DNA of 42,418 nucleotides from Brevundimonas sp. UBA2388 (GCA_002343425.1 DDSO01000075.1:4255-46672), one strand, 5' to 3'; shown: positions 23,484 through 33,100, counted from the first letter of the stretch. Notes: generated from the sequence alone by a model not told the origin. Program-made: numbers and translations.

Positions 23484-25958
23484 TTGACCAATCATCTGAT
23501 GGCCGGCCTGTTATCGGCCACCGCCTTGACCATGGCAGGCACCGCTACTGCGCAGACAGCGCCGACGCGGACGGAACCGCTTGCAGGCGGTCAAGCGGAT
23601 GAGACCGCGTCCCTCGATGAGATTATTGTCACCGCTCGTCGGACGTCAGAACGTCTTCAGGACGTGCCGATCGCGGTCAGCGCCTTCAGCGGGGAACAAC
23701 TGCAGCGCCAAAACATCCTGCAGCCGCAGGATTTGCAGCGGGTTGCTCCGTCCCTCACCGTCACACCCACGGCCCGCGGGATCAGCACGCCCCAGTATGG
23801 GATCCGAGGCCAGCGGGCTAGCACGCCCACCATGCTGATCGACCCAGCCGTCGGGGTCTATTTCGCTGAGGTCGGTCAGTCCCGAGCCGGTGGCGGAAAC
23901 GCCACCATGTATGATCTGGAGTCCGTCCAGGTTCTGCGCGGCCCGCAGGGAGCTCTGTTCGGCCGCAACAATACCGGCGGCGCCGTTCTGATCACTCCCA
24001 TGGCCCCTGGGGAATCGGCAGAGGGCTATGTCACCGCCCGCATAGGCGACTACAATCTTCGTGATCTCGAAGGGGCCGCGAACCTGCCCTTGGGCGAAAC
24101 CTTGGACCTGCGCATCGCCGGCCGAACTATCGAACGAGACGGCTATTTCCGCAGCGTAACGACCGGTCAGCGCAGCTACGACATCAACAACCAGAGCCTG
24201 CGGGCTTCGTTGCGTTGGACCCCCACCGAGGCGTTCACCTCAACCCTGATCGGAACCTGGCTCGATTCCGATGAGGCCGGATCGATGCTGAAGCCCACCG
24301 CTATCAACCCGATTGCGATCACGAATGCGACTCTTCGCGCCTTGCTGCAGGCCGACTTCGATCGCCAGCAGACACTGGGCTTCTACGAGAATGCGCAAGG
24401 GTCGGGCGCCGAAAATTTCCGCAATCGGGCTCACAACCGAGTCGTTGGCCTGCAAAACACAAGCACGCTGGATCTGTCCGAGACGCTCACGTTGAAGAAC
24501 ATCATTGGCTGGCGGGATATCGAGGTAGATTACTGCCTGGATGCGTTAGGCACCCTTTCCCATATACAGCGCTACTGCGGCCTGCAGGACACCTCCCAGT
24601 TCAGCAACGAACTGCAACTGCAAGGCGATTTCGACAACTTGAACGTAGTCGCCGGGCTGTTCTATTTCCGGGAATCGGGGGACGAGATCAATCGAAACCC
24701 CGGCGTGGTTGCGCTATCGACGCTGGCCTCCCCACTGTCTAACTGGGTCGATTCCGAGGCTACTAACGTCAGCTACGCCGCCTTCGTTCACGCTGACTAC
24801 AGCCTGTCGGAAAACCTGTCTGTCTCGGCCGGTGTGCGCTGGACCCGGGACGAGCGCGAAGTGGTATGGCACAGCCGTCAGGAAGCGGCAGCGACGGGTG
24901 CCCTACCACGCCGAATCGTTTGTCGGATGGACGGTCTCGTTACGGTTACTCCGTCGCCGTACACGACCGTGGCCGACGCGGACGCCAACCTGATCACGCC
25001 CGATCGCGACCTTTGTAGCTTTCAGGCGCAGGCCGACTTCAGCGAGCCGACCTGGACGCTGTCGGCCACCTACGAAGTCACCCCGCGCAATACGCTCTAT
25101 GTAGCCCACCGCCGGGGCTACAAGTCCGGCGGGTTCTCGGCGCAGCCGGGCAACGCCGCCGCCGGCAGCCTGAACAATCCCACGACTGTCGCCCAGCGCG
25201 AACCTTATCTCCCCGAGATCATCGACGATATCGAGTTCGGCTCAAAAAACGAGTTTCGGATCAACGGCATGCTGTCGCGTTTCAACGTCGCGGCCTATCA
25301 TGGTTGGTACACCGACATTCAGCGAAACTCGCAGCTCCTGGTGAACAACGTCGTCACCGCGTTGACGCTCAACGCCGCGAGCGCAACCATCTGGGGCATC
25401 GAGGCCGACTGGATGCTGAGGGTTCATCCCAGCCTTGAATTCAGCGGCGGTTATTCGCTGACCCAAGCCAGCTACGACGAGTTCTTCAACTCTTACAACA
25501 CCGGTACGACGGCAGCACCGATCCTGACGCGGGTCGATATCTCCGACGCCCGGTTCGGCTTCACACCGGAACATCAGCTGAACGCCTCGGTGACATGGTC
25601 ACCGGAGCTGTCACCGAGCATCGGGATCCCCTCGGTCTCGCTGAATTTCTACTACCAGTCGGACTTCGCCACCTCCGATACCGGCAGTTCGAACTGCGGT
25701 CCCGACGGCCAGTTCGCAGCCTGTTTGGCCTTCGGCGCGGACGTCGATGCCTACAGTCTTTGGAACCTCAACGCGTCGCTGCGCGATGTCGGGGGGCGAC
25801 AGGGTCTGGACCTGGGTCTGTTCGTGACGAACTTGCTGGACAACGAACATTACGCCTTTGGCACGCCACAGTTGGGGCGGCCCTTTGGAACATTCTCGCA
25901 AGGGGTGGGCGCACCTCGGATGTTTGGGCTGAGCTTGCGATACAGCTGGGGCGAATAG
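23484..25958 (+). CDS. TonB-dependent outer-membrane receptor
   Basis: TTG 23484 gives 824 residues with a clean signal peptide (MTNHLMAGLLSATALTMAGTATAQ) and AAGGACGAG just upstream. The frame also opens at ATG 23376, but that would put 36 charged residues ahead of the signal and has no ribosome site. The mature protein has a TonB-box-like DEIIVTARRTSERLQDVPIAVSAFSG, a plug domain with YDLESVQVLRGPQGALFGRNNTGGAV, and a 22-strand-type barrel ending MFGLSLRYSW. This is the sphingomonad/caulobacter type used for large organic molecules as often as for iron complexes. It stands nine bases before the ABC permease gene, so receptor and ABC transporter are likely one operon moving one substrate from outside to cytoplasm. 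Confidence 0.9.
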   Translation: MTNHLMAGLLSATALTMAGTATAQTAPTRTEPLAGGQADETASLDEIIVTARRTSERLQDVPIAVSAFSGEQLQRQNILQPQDLQRVAPSLTVTPTARGISTPQYGIRGQRASTPTMLIDPAVGVYFAEVGQSRAGGGNATMYDLESVQVLRGPQGALFGRNNTGGAVLITPMAPGESAEGYVTARIGDYNLRDLEGAANLPLGETLDLRIAGRTIERDGYFRSVTTGQRSYDINNQSLRASLRWTPTEAFTSTLIGTWLDSDEAGSMLKPTAINPIAITNATLRALLQADFDRQQTLGFYENAQGSGAENFRNRAHNRVVGLQNTSTLDLSETLTLKNIIGWRDIEVDYCLDALGTLSHIQRYCGLQDTSQFSNELQLQGDFDNLNVVAGLFYFRESGDEINRNPGVVALSTLASPLSNWVDSEATNVSYAAFVHADYSLSENLSVSAGVRWTRDEREVVWHSRQEAAATGALPRRIVCRMDGLVTVTPSPYTTVADADANLITPDRDLCSFQAQADFSEPTWTLSATYEVTPRNTLYVAHRRGYKSGGFSAQPGNAAAGSLNNPTTVAQREPYLPEIIDDIEFGSKNEFRINGMLSRFNVAAYHGWYTDIQRNSQLLVNNVVTALTLNAASATIWGIEADWMLRVHPSLEFSGGYSLTQASYDEFFNSYNTGTTAAPILTRVDISDARFGFTPEHQLNASVTWSPELSPSIGIPSVSLNFYYQSDFATSDTGSSNCGPDGQFAACLAFGADVDAYSLWNLNASLRDVGGRQGLDLGLFVTNLLDNEHYAFGTPQLGRPFGTFSQGVGAPRMFGLSLRYSWGE

Positions 25959-25967
25959 GTCGCGCAA

Positions 25968-27011
25968 ATGGGTCTCAGGGATCCCGTATCCAGCGTTTCG
26001 TCGGGCCTGAAAGGCGGGGAGGTTTCGAGGGGATCCCGCACCCAAGCCTGGGGCTCCCGGCTAGCGGCCGGAGCCCGGGTTACCGAGCTTGGAATCGTCC
26101 TGCGGCGCGGGCTCGACCTCGGCCTTTTGTTGCTGGGCCTATCGACGTTGCTTTTTTTGCTGTTGAGGGCGACGGGCGATCCCATATCCGCCTTGGCGAG
26201 CGACGACGCGACGCCCGAGATGCTGGCGGCGTTGAGGACGCAGTATGGTTTCGACGAGAGCCTACCAATCCAGTACGCCAAGTTCTTGGGTCGATTGCTG
26301 CAGGGCGATTTTGGTCAGTCGATGGCGAGCGGTGACTCCGCGCTCTCGATGGTTCTGCAGGCCCTCCCCGCGACCCTGCTGCTCGCGTTTCTGGCCATGG
26401 GGGCCACCATTATGGTCGCTGTGCCCCTGGGCGCTTGGTTAGGCTCGGCTCCGGATCGCCCGGCTCAACGCGCTGCGGCGGCCGTTGTCTATGTTCTACA
26501 GGGCACCCCGGGGTTCGTCGCCGCATTGGTGCTGGTCCAGGTCTTCGCCATTCAGACCAACTGGCTACCGGCGCTTGGCTTTGCCGGACCCCGCACCTGG
26601 GTCCTGCCCGCCCTGTCGCTGAGCCTGTTCCTGGCGCCCAAGTTGGCGCGGGTTGTAGCCGTGAATGTCGATGAGATGATGCGGCAGGACTTCGTCCGCG
26701 CCGCGCGCGCCGCCGGGGCCGGACCGGGCGTTGTGCTTTGGCGGCACGTCTTGCCGAACGCGATGTTGGGCGCGGTCGCCCTGATGGGAGCCCAGTTCGC
26801 CGCACTCGTTGGCGGCGCGGTGGTGATCGAGACCATCTTCGCGTGGCCGGGACTGGGCCGGCTGCTCGTTCAGTCGACCCTCGCGCTGGACTTTCCCGTC
26901 ATACAGGCGGCCGCTCTTGTGGTGGCTGGCCTGGTATTCGCGGCCAACGTCATCACAGACTTGGTCTTCGTCATGCTGGATCCCCGGCTGAACATCACGG
27001 AGGCCCGGTGA
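25968..27011 (+). CDS. Oligopeptide/dipeptide-type ABC permease (DppB/OppB-like)
   Basis: Protein of 347 residues from ATG 25968; the first 40 residues are polar and unusual, but no better start follows. Six membrane helices are seen, beginning LGLLLLGLSTLLFLLLRATGDP, then the family's ALRTQYGFDESLPIQYAKFLGRLLQGDFGQS block and the ATPase-contact EAA loop MMRQDFVRAARAAGAGPGVVLWRHVLPNAM. VVIETIFAWPGLGRLLVQSTLALDFPVIQAA is the other hallmark of DppB. It heads the inner-membrane part of the operon; the stop overlaps the next start (GTGA). Confidence 0.92.
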   Translation: MGLRDPVSSVSSGLKGGEVSRGSRTQAWGSRLAAGARVTELGIVLRRGLDLGLLLLGLSTLLFLLLRATGDPISALASDDATPEMLAALRTQYGFDESLPIQYAKFLGRLLQGDFGQSMASGDSALSMVLQALPATLLLAFLAMGATIMVAVPLGAWLGSAPDRPAQRAAAAVVYVLQGTPGFVAALVLVQVFAIQTNWLPALGFAGPRTWVLPALSLSLFLAPKLARVVAVNVDEMMRQDFVRAARAAGAGPGVVLWRHVLPNAMLGAVALMGAQFAALVGGAVVIETIFAWPGLGRLLVQSTLALDFPVIQAAALVVAGLVFAANVITDLVFVMLDPRLNITEAR

Positions 27012-27832
27012 TCCGGCGTGCCCTCGGGCCCGTCGGTATCGCCTCGGCAGTTTCGTTCGCGATCGCCGTCGTGGCGGTCGCCATCGTACTGTCAGGCAAT
27101 CTGAACGCTGATCTAAACTTGGACGACCGTTTGACGGGGCCAAGCGGGCGGGCCTGGTTCGGTTCGGATCAGCTAGGTCGCCCGGTGCTCGCACGTGTGA
27201 TCGCGGGTGCTCCATGGTCGTTGGGGGTGGCGCTGGCCGCCAATGCGATTTCCCTATGCATTGGCGTCGTGCTTGGACTGCTGGCCGCCGAGTTCGCAGG
27301 TGCGCCGCGACGGATCATTCTTCAGGTCGTCAATCTCACTCTTTCGTTCCCGGGGCTTGTGGCGGCGATGGCGGCCGTAGCCGTCCTGGGCCAGAGCGCA
27401 ATGGCGGTAATCCTGGTGCTGGGTCTATTGGCTTGGCCGCTGTTCGCGCGGGTTGTCTATGCCGAAGCGCTGTCGGCGCGCGAGCGGCCCTATCTGATTG
27501 CCGCCCGTATCGGCGGGGTGGGACGAGTGACCCAAGTATATCGCCATATCTTGCCGGTTCTATTGCCCAGCCTCATCGCCATGACCGCCTTTCATTTCGC
27601 CGACATGCTGATCGCCGCTAGCGCGTTGTCCTTCCTCGGGGTTGGAGCCCCGCTGGGCTCGCCAGCCTGGGGCGCGATGCTGGCCGAGAGCCGGCCCTAT
27701 CTTTTTCAGGCCCCCTGGATGCTGATCGGGCCGGCCTTTGCTCTGGCCACCACCGTTCTGCTGTTGAACCTTTGCGGCGACGCGCTCGCTCGGCGGCTGG
27801 GCGGGCGACGCAGGACGGAGTTACGCCGATGA
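27008..27832 (+). CDS. Oligopeptide/dipeptide-type ABC permease (DppC/OppC-like)
   Basis: Starting at GTG 27008 inside the previous stop (GTGA), the protein has 274 residues. It shows the DppC pattern WFGSDQLGRPVLARVIAGAPWSLGVAL near the start, LSFPGLVAAMAAVAVLG, and the EAA loop RERPYLIAARIGGVGRVTQVYRHILPVLLP. SALSFLGVGAPLGSPAWGAMLAESR is a strongly conserved DppC block. With the DppB-like protein it forms the channel. Downstream overlap with the first ATPase gene is four bases (ATGA). Confidence 0.92.
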   Translation: MIRRALGPVGIASAVSFAIAVVAVAIVLSGNLNADLNLDDRLTGPSGRAWFGSDQLGRPVLARVIAGAPWSLGVALAANAISLCIGVVLGLLAAEFAGAPRRIILQVVNLTLSFPGLVAAMAAVAVLGQSAMAVILVLGLLAWPLFARVVYAEALSARERPYLIAARIGGVGRVTQVYRHILPVLLPSLIAMTAFHFADMLIAASALSFLGVGAPLGSPAWGAMLAESRPYLFQAPWMLIGPAFALATTVLLLNLCGDALARRLGGRRRTELRR

Positions 27833-28632
27833 CGGCGCTGCTGGCCTTGCGGGGGCTCACCATCGAAGCCGGCGACGGTCCGCTGGTACATACAATCGAC
27901 CTAGAACTCGCTGCCGGACGCATTCTGGGTCTGGTCGGCGAGTCGGGCTCGGGCAAGTCTCTGACTGTGATGAGCATACCCGGCCTGTTGCCATCGGGTT
28001 GTCGGGTATCTGCCGGAGAGATCGTCTTCGACGGACGTGACATCGTCGATCTATCCGAGGATCAAATGCGCCCGCTCCGCGGTCGTGATATTGGCGTGGT
28101 CTTCCAAGATCCCTTTACCAGTCTCAATCCCGTGCGGCGGGTGGGCAGTCTGCTAGAGGAGGCTTTGCGACGCCATACCGGGGTATCGGCTCGGGTCGCC
28201 CGGGATCGAGTCATCGAAGCGCTGGATCAAGTCGGACTGCCCGATCCGGTCGGCAAGGCGCGCGCCTACCCGCACCAGATGTCCGGAGGACAAAGGCAAC
28301 GGGCGCTGATCGCGCTTGCTCTGGTCAACAACCCGCGCCTGCTGATCGCCGACGAACCGACCACCGCACTCGACGCGACCGTCCAGGTTGAGATTTTGGA
28401 CGTGCTGCGTCGCTCGGCAGAGCGGGTGAACGGGGCAGTCGTGTTCGTCACGCACGATTTGGGAGCGGCCGCCTACATCTGCGATGAGATCGCGGTGATG
28501 CGTGGGGGACGCATTGTTGAACACGGACTGGTTCAAAACATCATCGCCCGGCCCACTCATCCGTACACGAAGGAGCTTCTGGCCTGTTCCCCCAGACTGC
28601 CGCCCCGGAAAGACAACAGAGGACAGCCATGA
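27829..28632 (+). CDS. ABC transporter ATPase, OppD/DppD-like
   Basis: Protein of 267 residues. Walker A GESGSGKS is at 37-44, the Q-loop is [17 protein letters not shown], the signature is [15 protein letters not shown], Walker B is [12 protein letters not shown], and the switch His is in [11 protein letters not shown]. It stops short of the long OppD tail but retains [16 protein letters not shown], the start of the oligopeptide-transporter C-terminal motif. Start ATG 27829 overlaps the preceding stop. Confidence 0.93.
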   Translation: MTALLALRGLTIEAGDGPLVHTIDLELAAGRILGLVGESGSGKSLTVMSIPGLLPSGCRVSAGEIVFDGRDIVDLSEDQMRPLRGRDIGVVFQDPFTSLNPVRRVGSLLEEALRRHTGVSARVARDRVIEALDQVGLPDPVGKARAYPHQMSGGQRQRALIALALVNNPRLLIADEPTTALDATVQVEILDVLRRSAERVNGAVVFVTHDLGAAAYICDEIAVMRGGRIVEHGLVQNIIARPTHPYTKELLACSPRLPPRKDNRGQP

Positions 28633-29426
28633 CCGCCCCCCTGATCCGGCTTGAGGAGGTTTCTGTCGAATACAAGGGGTTCAAGGCCCTGGATCGCGCG
28701 AGTCTCCAGGTCGAGCCCGGTCAAATCGTTGGTATCGTCGGAGAATCAGGGTCGGGGAAAACGACGGCTTTGAATGCGATGATGGGTCTGGCGCCGATTT
28801 CGGAAGGCGAAGTTTTTTTCGGCGAGGAGCGCATCACCCATTTGCGCACATCCCAACGTCGACGCGTGTGGCGTGATATGCAGATGATATTTCAGGATCC
28901 GTCGACGTCACTGAGTCCTTCTCGCAGCCTCGCCGCTTCGGTCGCCGAACCTCTGATCGCCCACGGGGAAAACGCCGTAGCCGCCCGAAGTCGGGCCGCG
29001 GCCTTGTTGGAACTCGTGGGCTTGGACGCCGCCATGGCCGACCGATCACCCCATGCCCTGTCTGGCGGACAGCGCCAACGCGTCGCCATCGCACGTGCCC
29101 TCGCGCTCTCGCCCCGCCTGATCGTCGCTGATGAACCGATGTCGGCGCTAGACGTGTCGGTGAAGGCACAAATTGCCGCCCTTTTCAGCGACCTGAGATC
29201 CCGACTTGGGACCGCCTTCCTGATCGTCTCCCATGACCTGGCTCTAATGTCCGCCATCGCCGACCGAATAATCGTCATGAAGCGCGGACGGATCGTCGAG
29301 CAAGGACCGGCGTCGGCCGTCGTGGAAGCCCCCACACAGGCCTACACGCAACGTCTGCGCGCCGCCTGCCTTGACCCCCAAGAAGTGATCCGCGCTCGCT
29401 TCAGTGATACGGAGCACGCGGCATGA
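28629..29426 (+). CDS. ABC transporter ATPase, OppF/DppF-like
   Basis: Protein of 265 residues. Walker A GESGSGKT is at 38-45, the Q-loop is MIFQDPSTSLSPSRSL, the signature is LSGGQRQRVAIARAL, Walker B is LIVADEPMSALDVS, and the switch His is in LIVSHDLALMSA. It pairs with the upstream ATPase as the second nucleotide-binding subunit. Overlaps of four bases on both sides (ATGA) show tight coupling. Confidence 0.93.
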   Translation: MTAPLIRLEEVSVEYKGFKALDRASLQVEPGQIVGIVGESGSGKTTALNAMMGLAPISEGEVFFGEERITHLRTSQRRRVWRDMQMIFQDPSTSLSPSRSLAASVAEPLIAHGENAVAARSRAAALLELVGLDAAMADRSPHALSGGQRQRVAIARALALSPRLIVADEPMSALDVSVKAQIAALFSDLRSRLGTAFLIVSHDLALMSAIADRIIVMKRGRIVEQGPASAVVEAPTQAYTQRLRAACLDPQEVIRARFSDTEHAA

Positions 29427-30931
29427 AGCTGCCCCTCATCATCCTGATCCTTGTGATGGGGTTGGGGAGTTGCTCGGCTCCTGACGAGCGATCCGATGTC
29501 TTGCGAGTTGGCGTGCCGGCGCTGCCGAATTCTTGGGGAGACCCTTACCGGGCCGAAGGCGGTCCGCCGGCCCACACCTGGTCGGCCCTGTTTGACGGTC
29601 TGACGAGGCTGGACGAGGCCGGCGTAGTGCAACCGGCCTTGGCCGAGCGCTTCTCAACGACAGACGGTCTGACGTGGATCTTCGATATCCGCCCCGGCCT
29701 GCGCTTCTCCAATGGCGCAAAAATGGATGCAGAGGCGGCGGCGGCGACGTTCCGCTGGCTGTCCTCGCCGGCTGGCCGCACGACCCTGATCGGATCGCGC
29801 ATGCGTGACGTTGTCGGGATCGAAGTCCGGGGCCAGAACACCCTGATACTGACATTGAACAGACCCGATCCGATTTTTCCGCGTCGCCTGACGGCCACCC
29901 CTATCGTCGAGCCGGAGGCGTGGCGCACCTTGGGTCCGGTCGGTTTCTCGAAGGCCCCGGTCGGGACGGGCCCGTATCGCCTCGTACGGTTCGATGAGCG
30001 CGGTCGCCGGGCAATCATGGAGGCCAATCCCTACGCTTTGCGTACACCCAGGACGCCGCGCCTGGAAATCATCGAACTGCTGGACGAAGCGGTGAGGAAC
30101 CAAGCCCTGATCTCCGGCCACATCGACCTCGGTCGTGTCGGACTGGACGAAATGGAGCTTCTTGAGGCGCGCGGTTTGACGATCGTAACACCGCCGTCGA
30201 TGCAGGTTCTGGCGATCGCGCTGATCACGGAGGGGCGCGACACGCCACTAGACGACGTTCGTGTGCGGCGCGCCTTGAACCATGCGGTCGATAAGGATGC
30301 GATCTCCCGCACACTTATGGCGGCCCGCGGCATGCCATCCGGACAACCTGCGTCGCGCGTGACGGTGGGCCATGACCCCACCATCGCCGCCTACGCCTAT
30401 GACCCCGATCTAGCGCGGGCCCTGTTGCGCGAAGCTGGATATCCACAAGGGTTCCCGATGGTGATCGAGGGCGTGATCGGCGCGCTGCCAGCAGACTCCG
30501 CGATCTATCAGGCGGTCGCTTGGTACCTGAACCAGGTCGGCGTCCGGGCCGTATTTCGACCCAGTCCCTACGCGACCATGGTGCGGCGAAACCAGACAGG
30601 CGACTGGGAGGGCGTGGACGCCTTCGCCAGTCCGTGGACGGCGGCTCCCTACAACGACCTTCGCAAGCCGCTGGAAGCCTATTCCTGTATCAAGCCCCAG
30701 CCCTTCTTTTGCGATCAGGCTCTCGCCGCAAGCGTGAGGGCGTCCAATGTGCAGATGGATCCCGAGACGCGGCGCCGTTCCTTGATTTCGCTGTCGCGCG
30801 CTTATCACGAAGCAGCGGTTTCCCTGTTTCTCGTCGAACAAATCGACGTGTTTGGTTCCTCGCCACGGGTCCGCAATCTTCGGATAGCCAATCGCGTTCC
30901 TGTCTATGAGGAAATAGAACTGCTGCCTTGA
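29423..30931 (+). CDS. Solute-binding lipoprotein of the ABC transporter (family 5, OppA/DppA-like)
   Basis: Protein of 502 residues. The N-terminus MKLPLIILILVMGLGSC is a lipoprotein signal with the anchoring cysteine at position 17. The mature part has the family-5 pattern LTWIFDIRPGLRFSNGAKMDAEAAAATFRWL, then PVGTGPYRLVRFDERGRRAIMEANPYA and DVRVRRALNHAVDKDAISRTLM. In Gram-negative bacteria family-5 binding proteins are usually free in the periplasm, so a lipid anchor is noteworthy. The family binds peptides, but also sugars, nickel complexes and opines; no substrate can be named. Last gene of the five-gene overlapped operon. Confidence 0.92.
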   Translation: MKLPLIILILVMGLGSCSAPDERSDVLRVGVPALPNSWGDPYRAEGGPPAHTWSALFDGLTRLDEAGVVQPALAERFSTTDGLTWIFDIRPGLRFSNGAKMDAEAAAATFRWLSSPAGRTTLIGSRMRDVVGIEVRGQNTLILTLNRPDPIFPRRLTATPIVEPEAWRTLGPVGFSKAPVGTGPYRLVRFDERGRRAIMEANPYALRTPRTPRLEIIELLDEAVRNQALISGHIDLGRVGLDEMELLEARGLTIVTPPSMQVLAIALITEGRDTPLDDVRVRRALNHAVDKDAISRTLMAARGMPSGQPASRVTVGHDPTIAAYAYDPDLARALLREAGYPQGFPMVIEGVIGALPADSAIYQAVAWYLNQVGVRAVFRPSPYATMVRRNQTGDWEGVDAFASPWTAAPYNDLRKPLEAYSCIKPQPFFCDQALAASVRASNVQMDPETRRRSLISLSRAYHEAAVSLFLVEQIDVFGSSPRVRNLRIANRVPVYEEIELLP

Positions 30932-30954
30932 AGGCGGTCTCAGGGAAGCCGCCT
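30932..30954 (+). other. Hairpin after the ABC operon
   Basis: Arms AGGCGG (30932-30937) and CCGCCT (30949-30954) around an 11-base loop directly after the binding-protein stop. No T-run follows, so a terminator role is only possible. The gap to the next gene is about 230 bases. Confidence 0.3.
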
Positions 30955-31022
30955 GCTCGTCGATTAAGCTTCAGTTCGGGGGCCCAATGCAGACGTACGC
31001 CCCGATCCAGGCTCCACGATTA

Positions 31023-31036
31023 TTTTGACAGCGGAA
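31023..31036. promoter_or_regulatory. Weak copy of the shared operator (TTTTGACAGCGGAA)
   Basis: It agrees with the 41949-41962 copy in 10 of 14 bases (13 of 17 when flanks are included), 128 bases before the amidohydrolase start. The right half is poor, so it is a candidate only. Confidence 0.25.
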
Positions 31037-31163
31037 TATCATTCGCGTTACAGAACATGGCTAGGCGCGAATTCATTCGCGAGGGCAATCTTCAACACAA
31101 GGGTTGCCGAACACGCTCAAATCGATGGGCCTGCAAAAGGGCCTCGATGCCGGGGAAAATCAC

Positions 31164-32240
31164 ATGCTGATCGATCTTCACGCCCACGCTCCGCTTCCGG
31201 GTTATTACAATCAGGATCCTCACTGGGGCCCGTTCTTCGAGAAGCATGACGACGGCCATATTCGCCTTCGCGTTGGCGAGTGGATCCTATCCCTCGGCTC
31301 TCCCGAGCGTCGAGCCGCGGTGGCGCGTGGCGAGACCATGGAAGTCGAGGAATTCATGGCAAAATGGAACGACCCGGTCCATCGGCTGAGTGGGATGGAC
31401 GCTGTTGGCCAGGACGCCCAAGTTCTGTCGGTCCCCTCTCACTGCTACATGTATTGGGCAGATCCGGCGTTCGCGAACCCATTTTCTACTACCGTCAATG
31501 ATACCCTGGCGGAGTACTGCAGCCGTTCAAACGGCCGGCTTTTCATGTGGGCGACGGCGGCTCTGCAAGATCCTGTGAACGCGGCCAAGGAAATACGTCG
31601 CGCCTGCACCGAACTGGGCGCCAAAGGATTGAGCGCCGGCGGATCCAACTTCGGCGGCATGGAATTCGACGACCCGCGCATGGATCCCATCTGGGAGACG
31701 CTGTGCGATCTCGATCTTCCAATGTTCGTGCACGGATACAACCAGTCCGTGACCTGGGGTGCGAAGGCAAACACCGACAAGTACGAAACGACCGCCATCG
31801 TCGGCATGAACTACGACGAGACCAAATGCTTCTGGTACCTGATCTGCGGAGGCGTGCTGGACCGGTTCCCCAACTTGAAGGTCTACATCACCCACGCGGG
31901 CGGGTTTGTTCCTTATCAGCTCGGGCGGCTGGCGCAGACCATCAAGAACCTCGATGTGGTCTACAATAAGAAACCCTTCGAGTCGTACCTCCCCAACTTC
32001 TGGTTCGACCCTGAACTACACGAGTTGCCCATGAGACAGGCTTTGGTCGAGGTGATCGGCGCGGACCGGTTGGTCTATGGCACCAACTTCGGAGGCAGTG
32101 ACGCCATTCGCGGTGACCTGACAACAGGCCTCAGGGTCTCAGCCGAGGATTTAGAGAAGATCCGTTGGAAGAACGCGGTCGATCTCTTGCATATCGATCT
32201 GGACAAGATGGGGCGGACCAACAAAGCGATTGCCGCCTGA
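31164..32240 (+). CDS. Amidohydrolase-2 family enzyme (ACMSD-like hydrolase/decarboxylase)
   Basis: ATG 31164, with GGGGA ahead of it, gives 358 residues starting directly with the metal motif MLIDLHAHAP (H6, H8); an upstream ATG at 31104 would add 20 residues. Other TIM-barrel ligands are in LPMFVHGYNQ, YITHAGGFVPYQLGRL and VYGTNFGGSD (final Asp). This is the ACMSD/gamma-resorcylate-decarboxylase branch, whose members decarboxylate or hydrolyse aromatic and ring-fission products with a divalent metal. The next gene starts on the last base of the stop codon and encodes an FAH hydrolase, supporting a ring-cleavage or dicarbonyl pathway. The substrate is unknown. Confidence 0.88.
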   Translation: MLIDLHAHAPLPGYYNQDPHWGPFFEKHDDGHIRLRVGEWILSLGSPERRAAVARGETMEVEEFMAKWNDPVHRLSGMDAVGQDAQVLSVPSHCYMYWADPAFANPFSTTVNDTLAEYCSRSNGRLFMWATAALQDPVNAAKEIRRACTELGAKGLSAGGSNFGGMEFDDPRMDPIWETLCDLDLPMFVHGYNQSVTWGAKANTDKYETTAIVGMNYDETKCFWYLICGGVLDRFPNLKVYITHAGGFVPYQLGRLAQTIKNLDVVYNKKPFESYLPNFWFDPELHELPMRQALVEVIGADRLVYGTNFGGSDAIRGDLTTGLRVSAEDLEKIRWKNAVDLLHIDLDKMGRTNKAIAA

Positions 32241-33085
32241 TGAAACTGGCCCGGTGCACCACCGGCGGCCCGTCCTTCTGGGCTGTCGTCGATCCCGCAA
32301 CTGATGCCGCCCGGCCGATCGCGGGCGGAGTCGCCGACTGGGGGCCCGGTCTCGTTCAAGGGGGCGGCGAGGCGGCGCTCACGTTCGTCGGACCTACGCT
32401 TGTCCTGTCGCAACTTCGACTGCTCGCCCCTTGCGATGTCACCAATAAAGTCGTCATCGCGGGGGCGAACTACAGAAAGCATCTGATCGAGTTCGGTGTG
32501 GCCGCGCCATCCCAACCGATTGCCTTCCTGAAGGCCTATGGGGCATTGATCGGGGCCGCGGATCCAATCCGATACCCCCCGCTGACCGATGAGCTGGATT
32601 ATGAGTGCGAACTCGTCGTCATTCTCGGTACGTCCGACATCGACCTGGACGATCCGCTTGCCTCCGTCCTCGGCTACACGGCCGGCAACGACGTCAGCGC
32701 GCGCGACCTTCAACGCAGTGGCCCTACCGGGATCGGCATGGACCTTTACGCCGCCAAAAGTCAGGACGGCGCGACGCCGGTGGGACCCTGGATCGTCACA
32801 CCCGATGAGTTCCCGGCTGGCAGTCCCACCCTACGTCTCTCGACCACAATCAACGGCGAGGTTCGGCAGGACGGCACGACGGCCGACATGACCTGGAACG
32901 TTCCGGAGTTGATTAGTTTCATTCACCAGAGGGTGAGCTTCGCCGCCGGCGATCTGCTGTTCACCGGTACACCCGAAGGCGTGGGACAGGCGACCGGCCG
33001 CTATCTGCGCCCGGCCGATGTTGTCGAGGTGACGGTCGAGGGGATCGGAACCTTGCGCAACGTGGTCGGGCCCAAGACGGGCTGA
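32240..33085 (+). CDS. Fumarylacetoacetate hydrolase (FAH) family protein
   Basis: From ATG 32240 (TGATG junction with the amidohydrolase) the protein has 281 residues. The catalytic core shows VVIAGANYRKHLIEFG, metal-ligand glutamates in TDELDYECELVVILG, and GYTAGNDVSARDLQ, with the closing ISFIHQRVSFAAGDLLFTGTPEGVG. FAH-family enzymes hydrolyse acylpyruvates or decarboxylate or tautomerise 2-hydroxydienoates at the end of aromatic pathways. Together with the upstream enzyme it suggests the last steps of a ring-fission route. Confidence 0.92.
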   Translation: MKLARCTTGGPSFWAVVDPATDAARPIAGGVADWGPGLVQGGGEAALTFVGPTLVLSQLRLLAPCDVTNKVVIAGANYRKHLIEFGVAAPSQPIAFLKAYGALIGAADPIRYPPLTDELDYECELVVILGTSDIDLDDPLASVLGYTAGNDVSARDLQRSGPTGIGMDLYAAKSQDGATPVGPWIVTPDEFPAGSPTLRLSTTINGEVRQDGTTADMTWNVPELISFIHQRVSFAAGDLLFTGTPEGVGQATGRYLRPADVVEVTVEGIGTLRNVVGPKTG

Positions 33086-33100
33086 GGCGACAGCGGCTTT

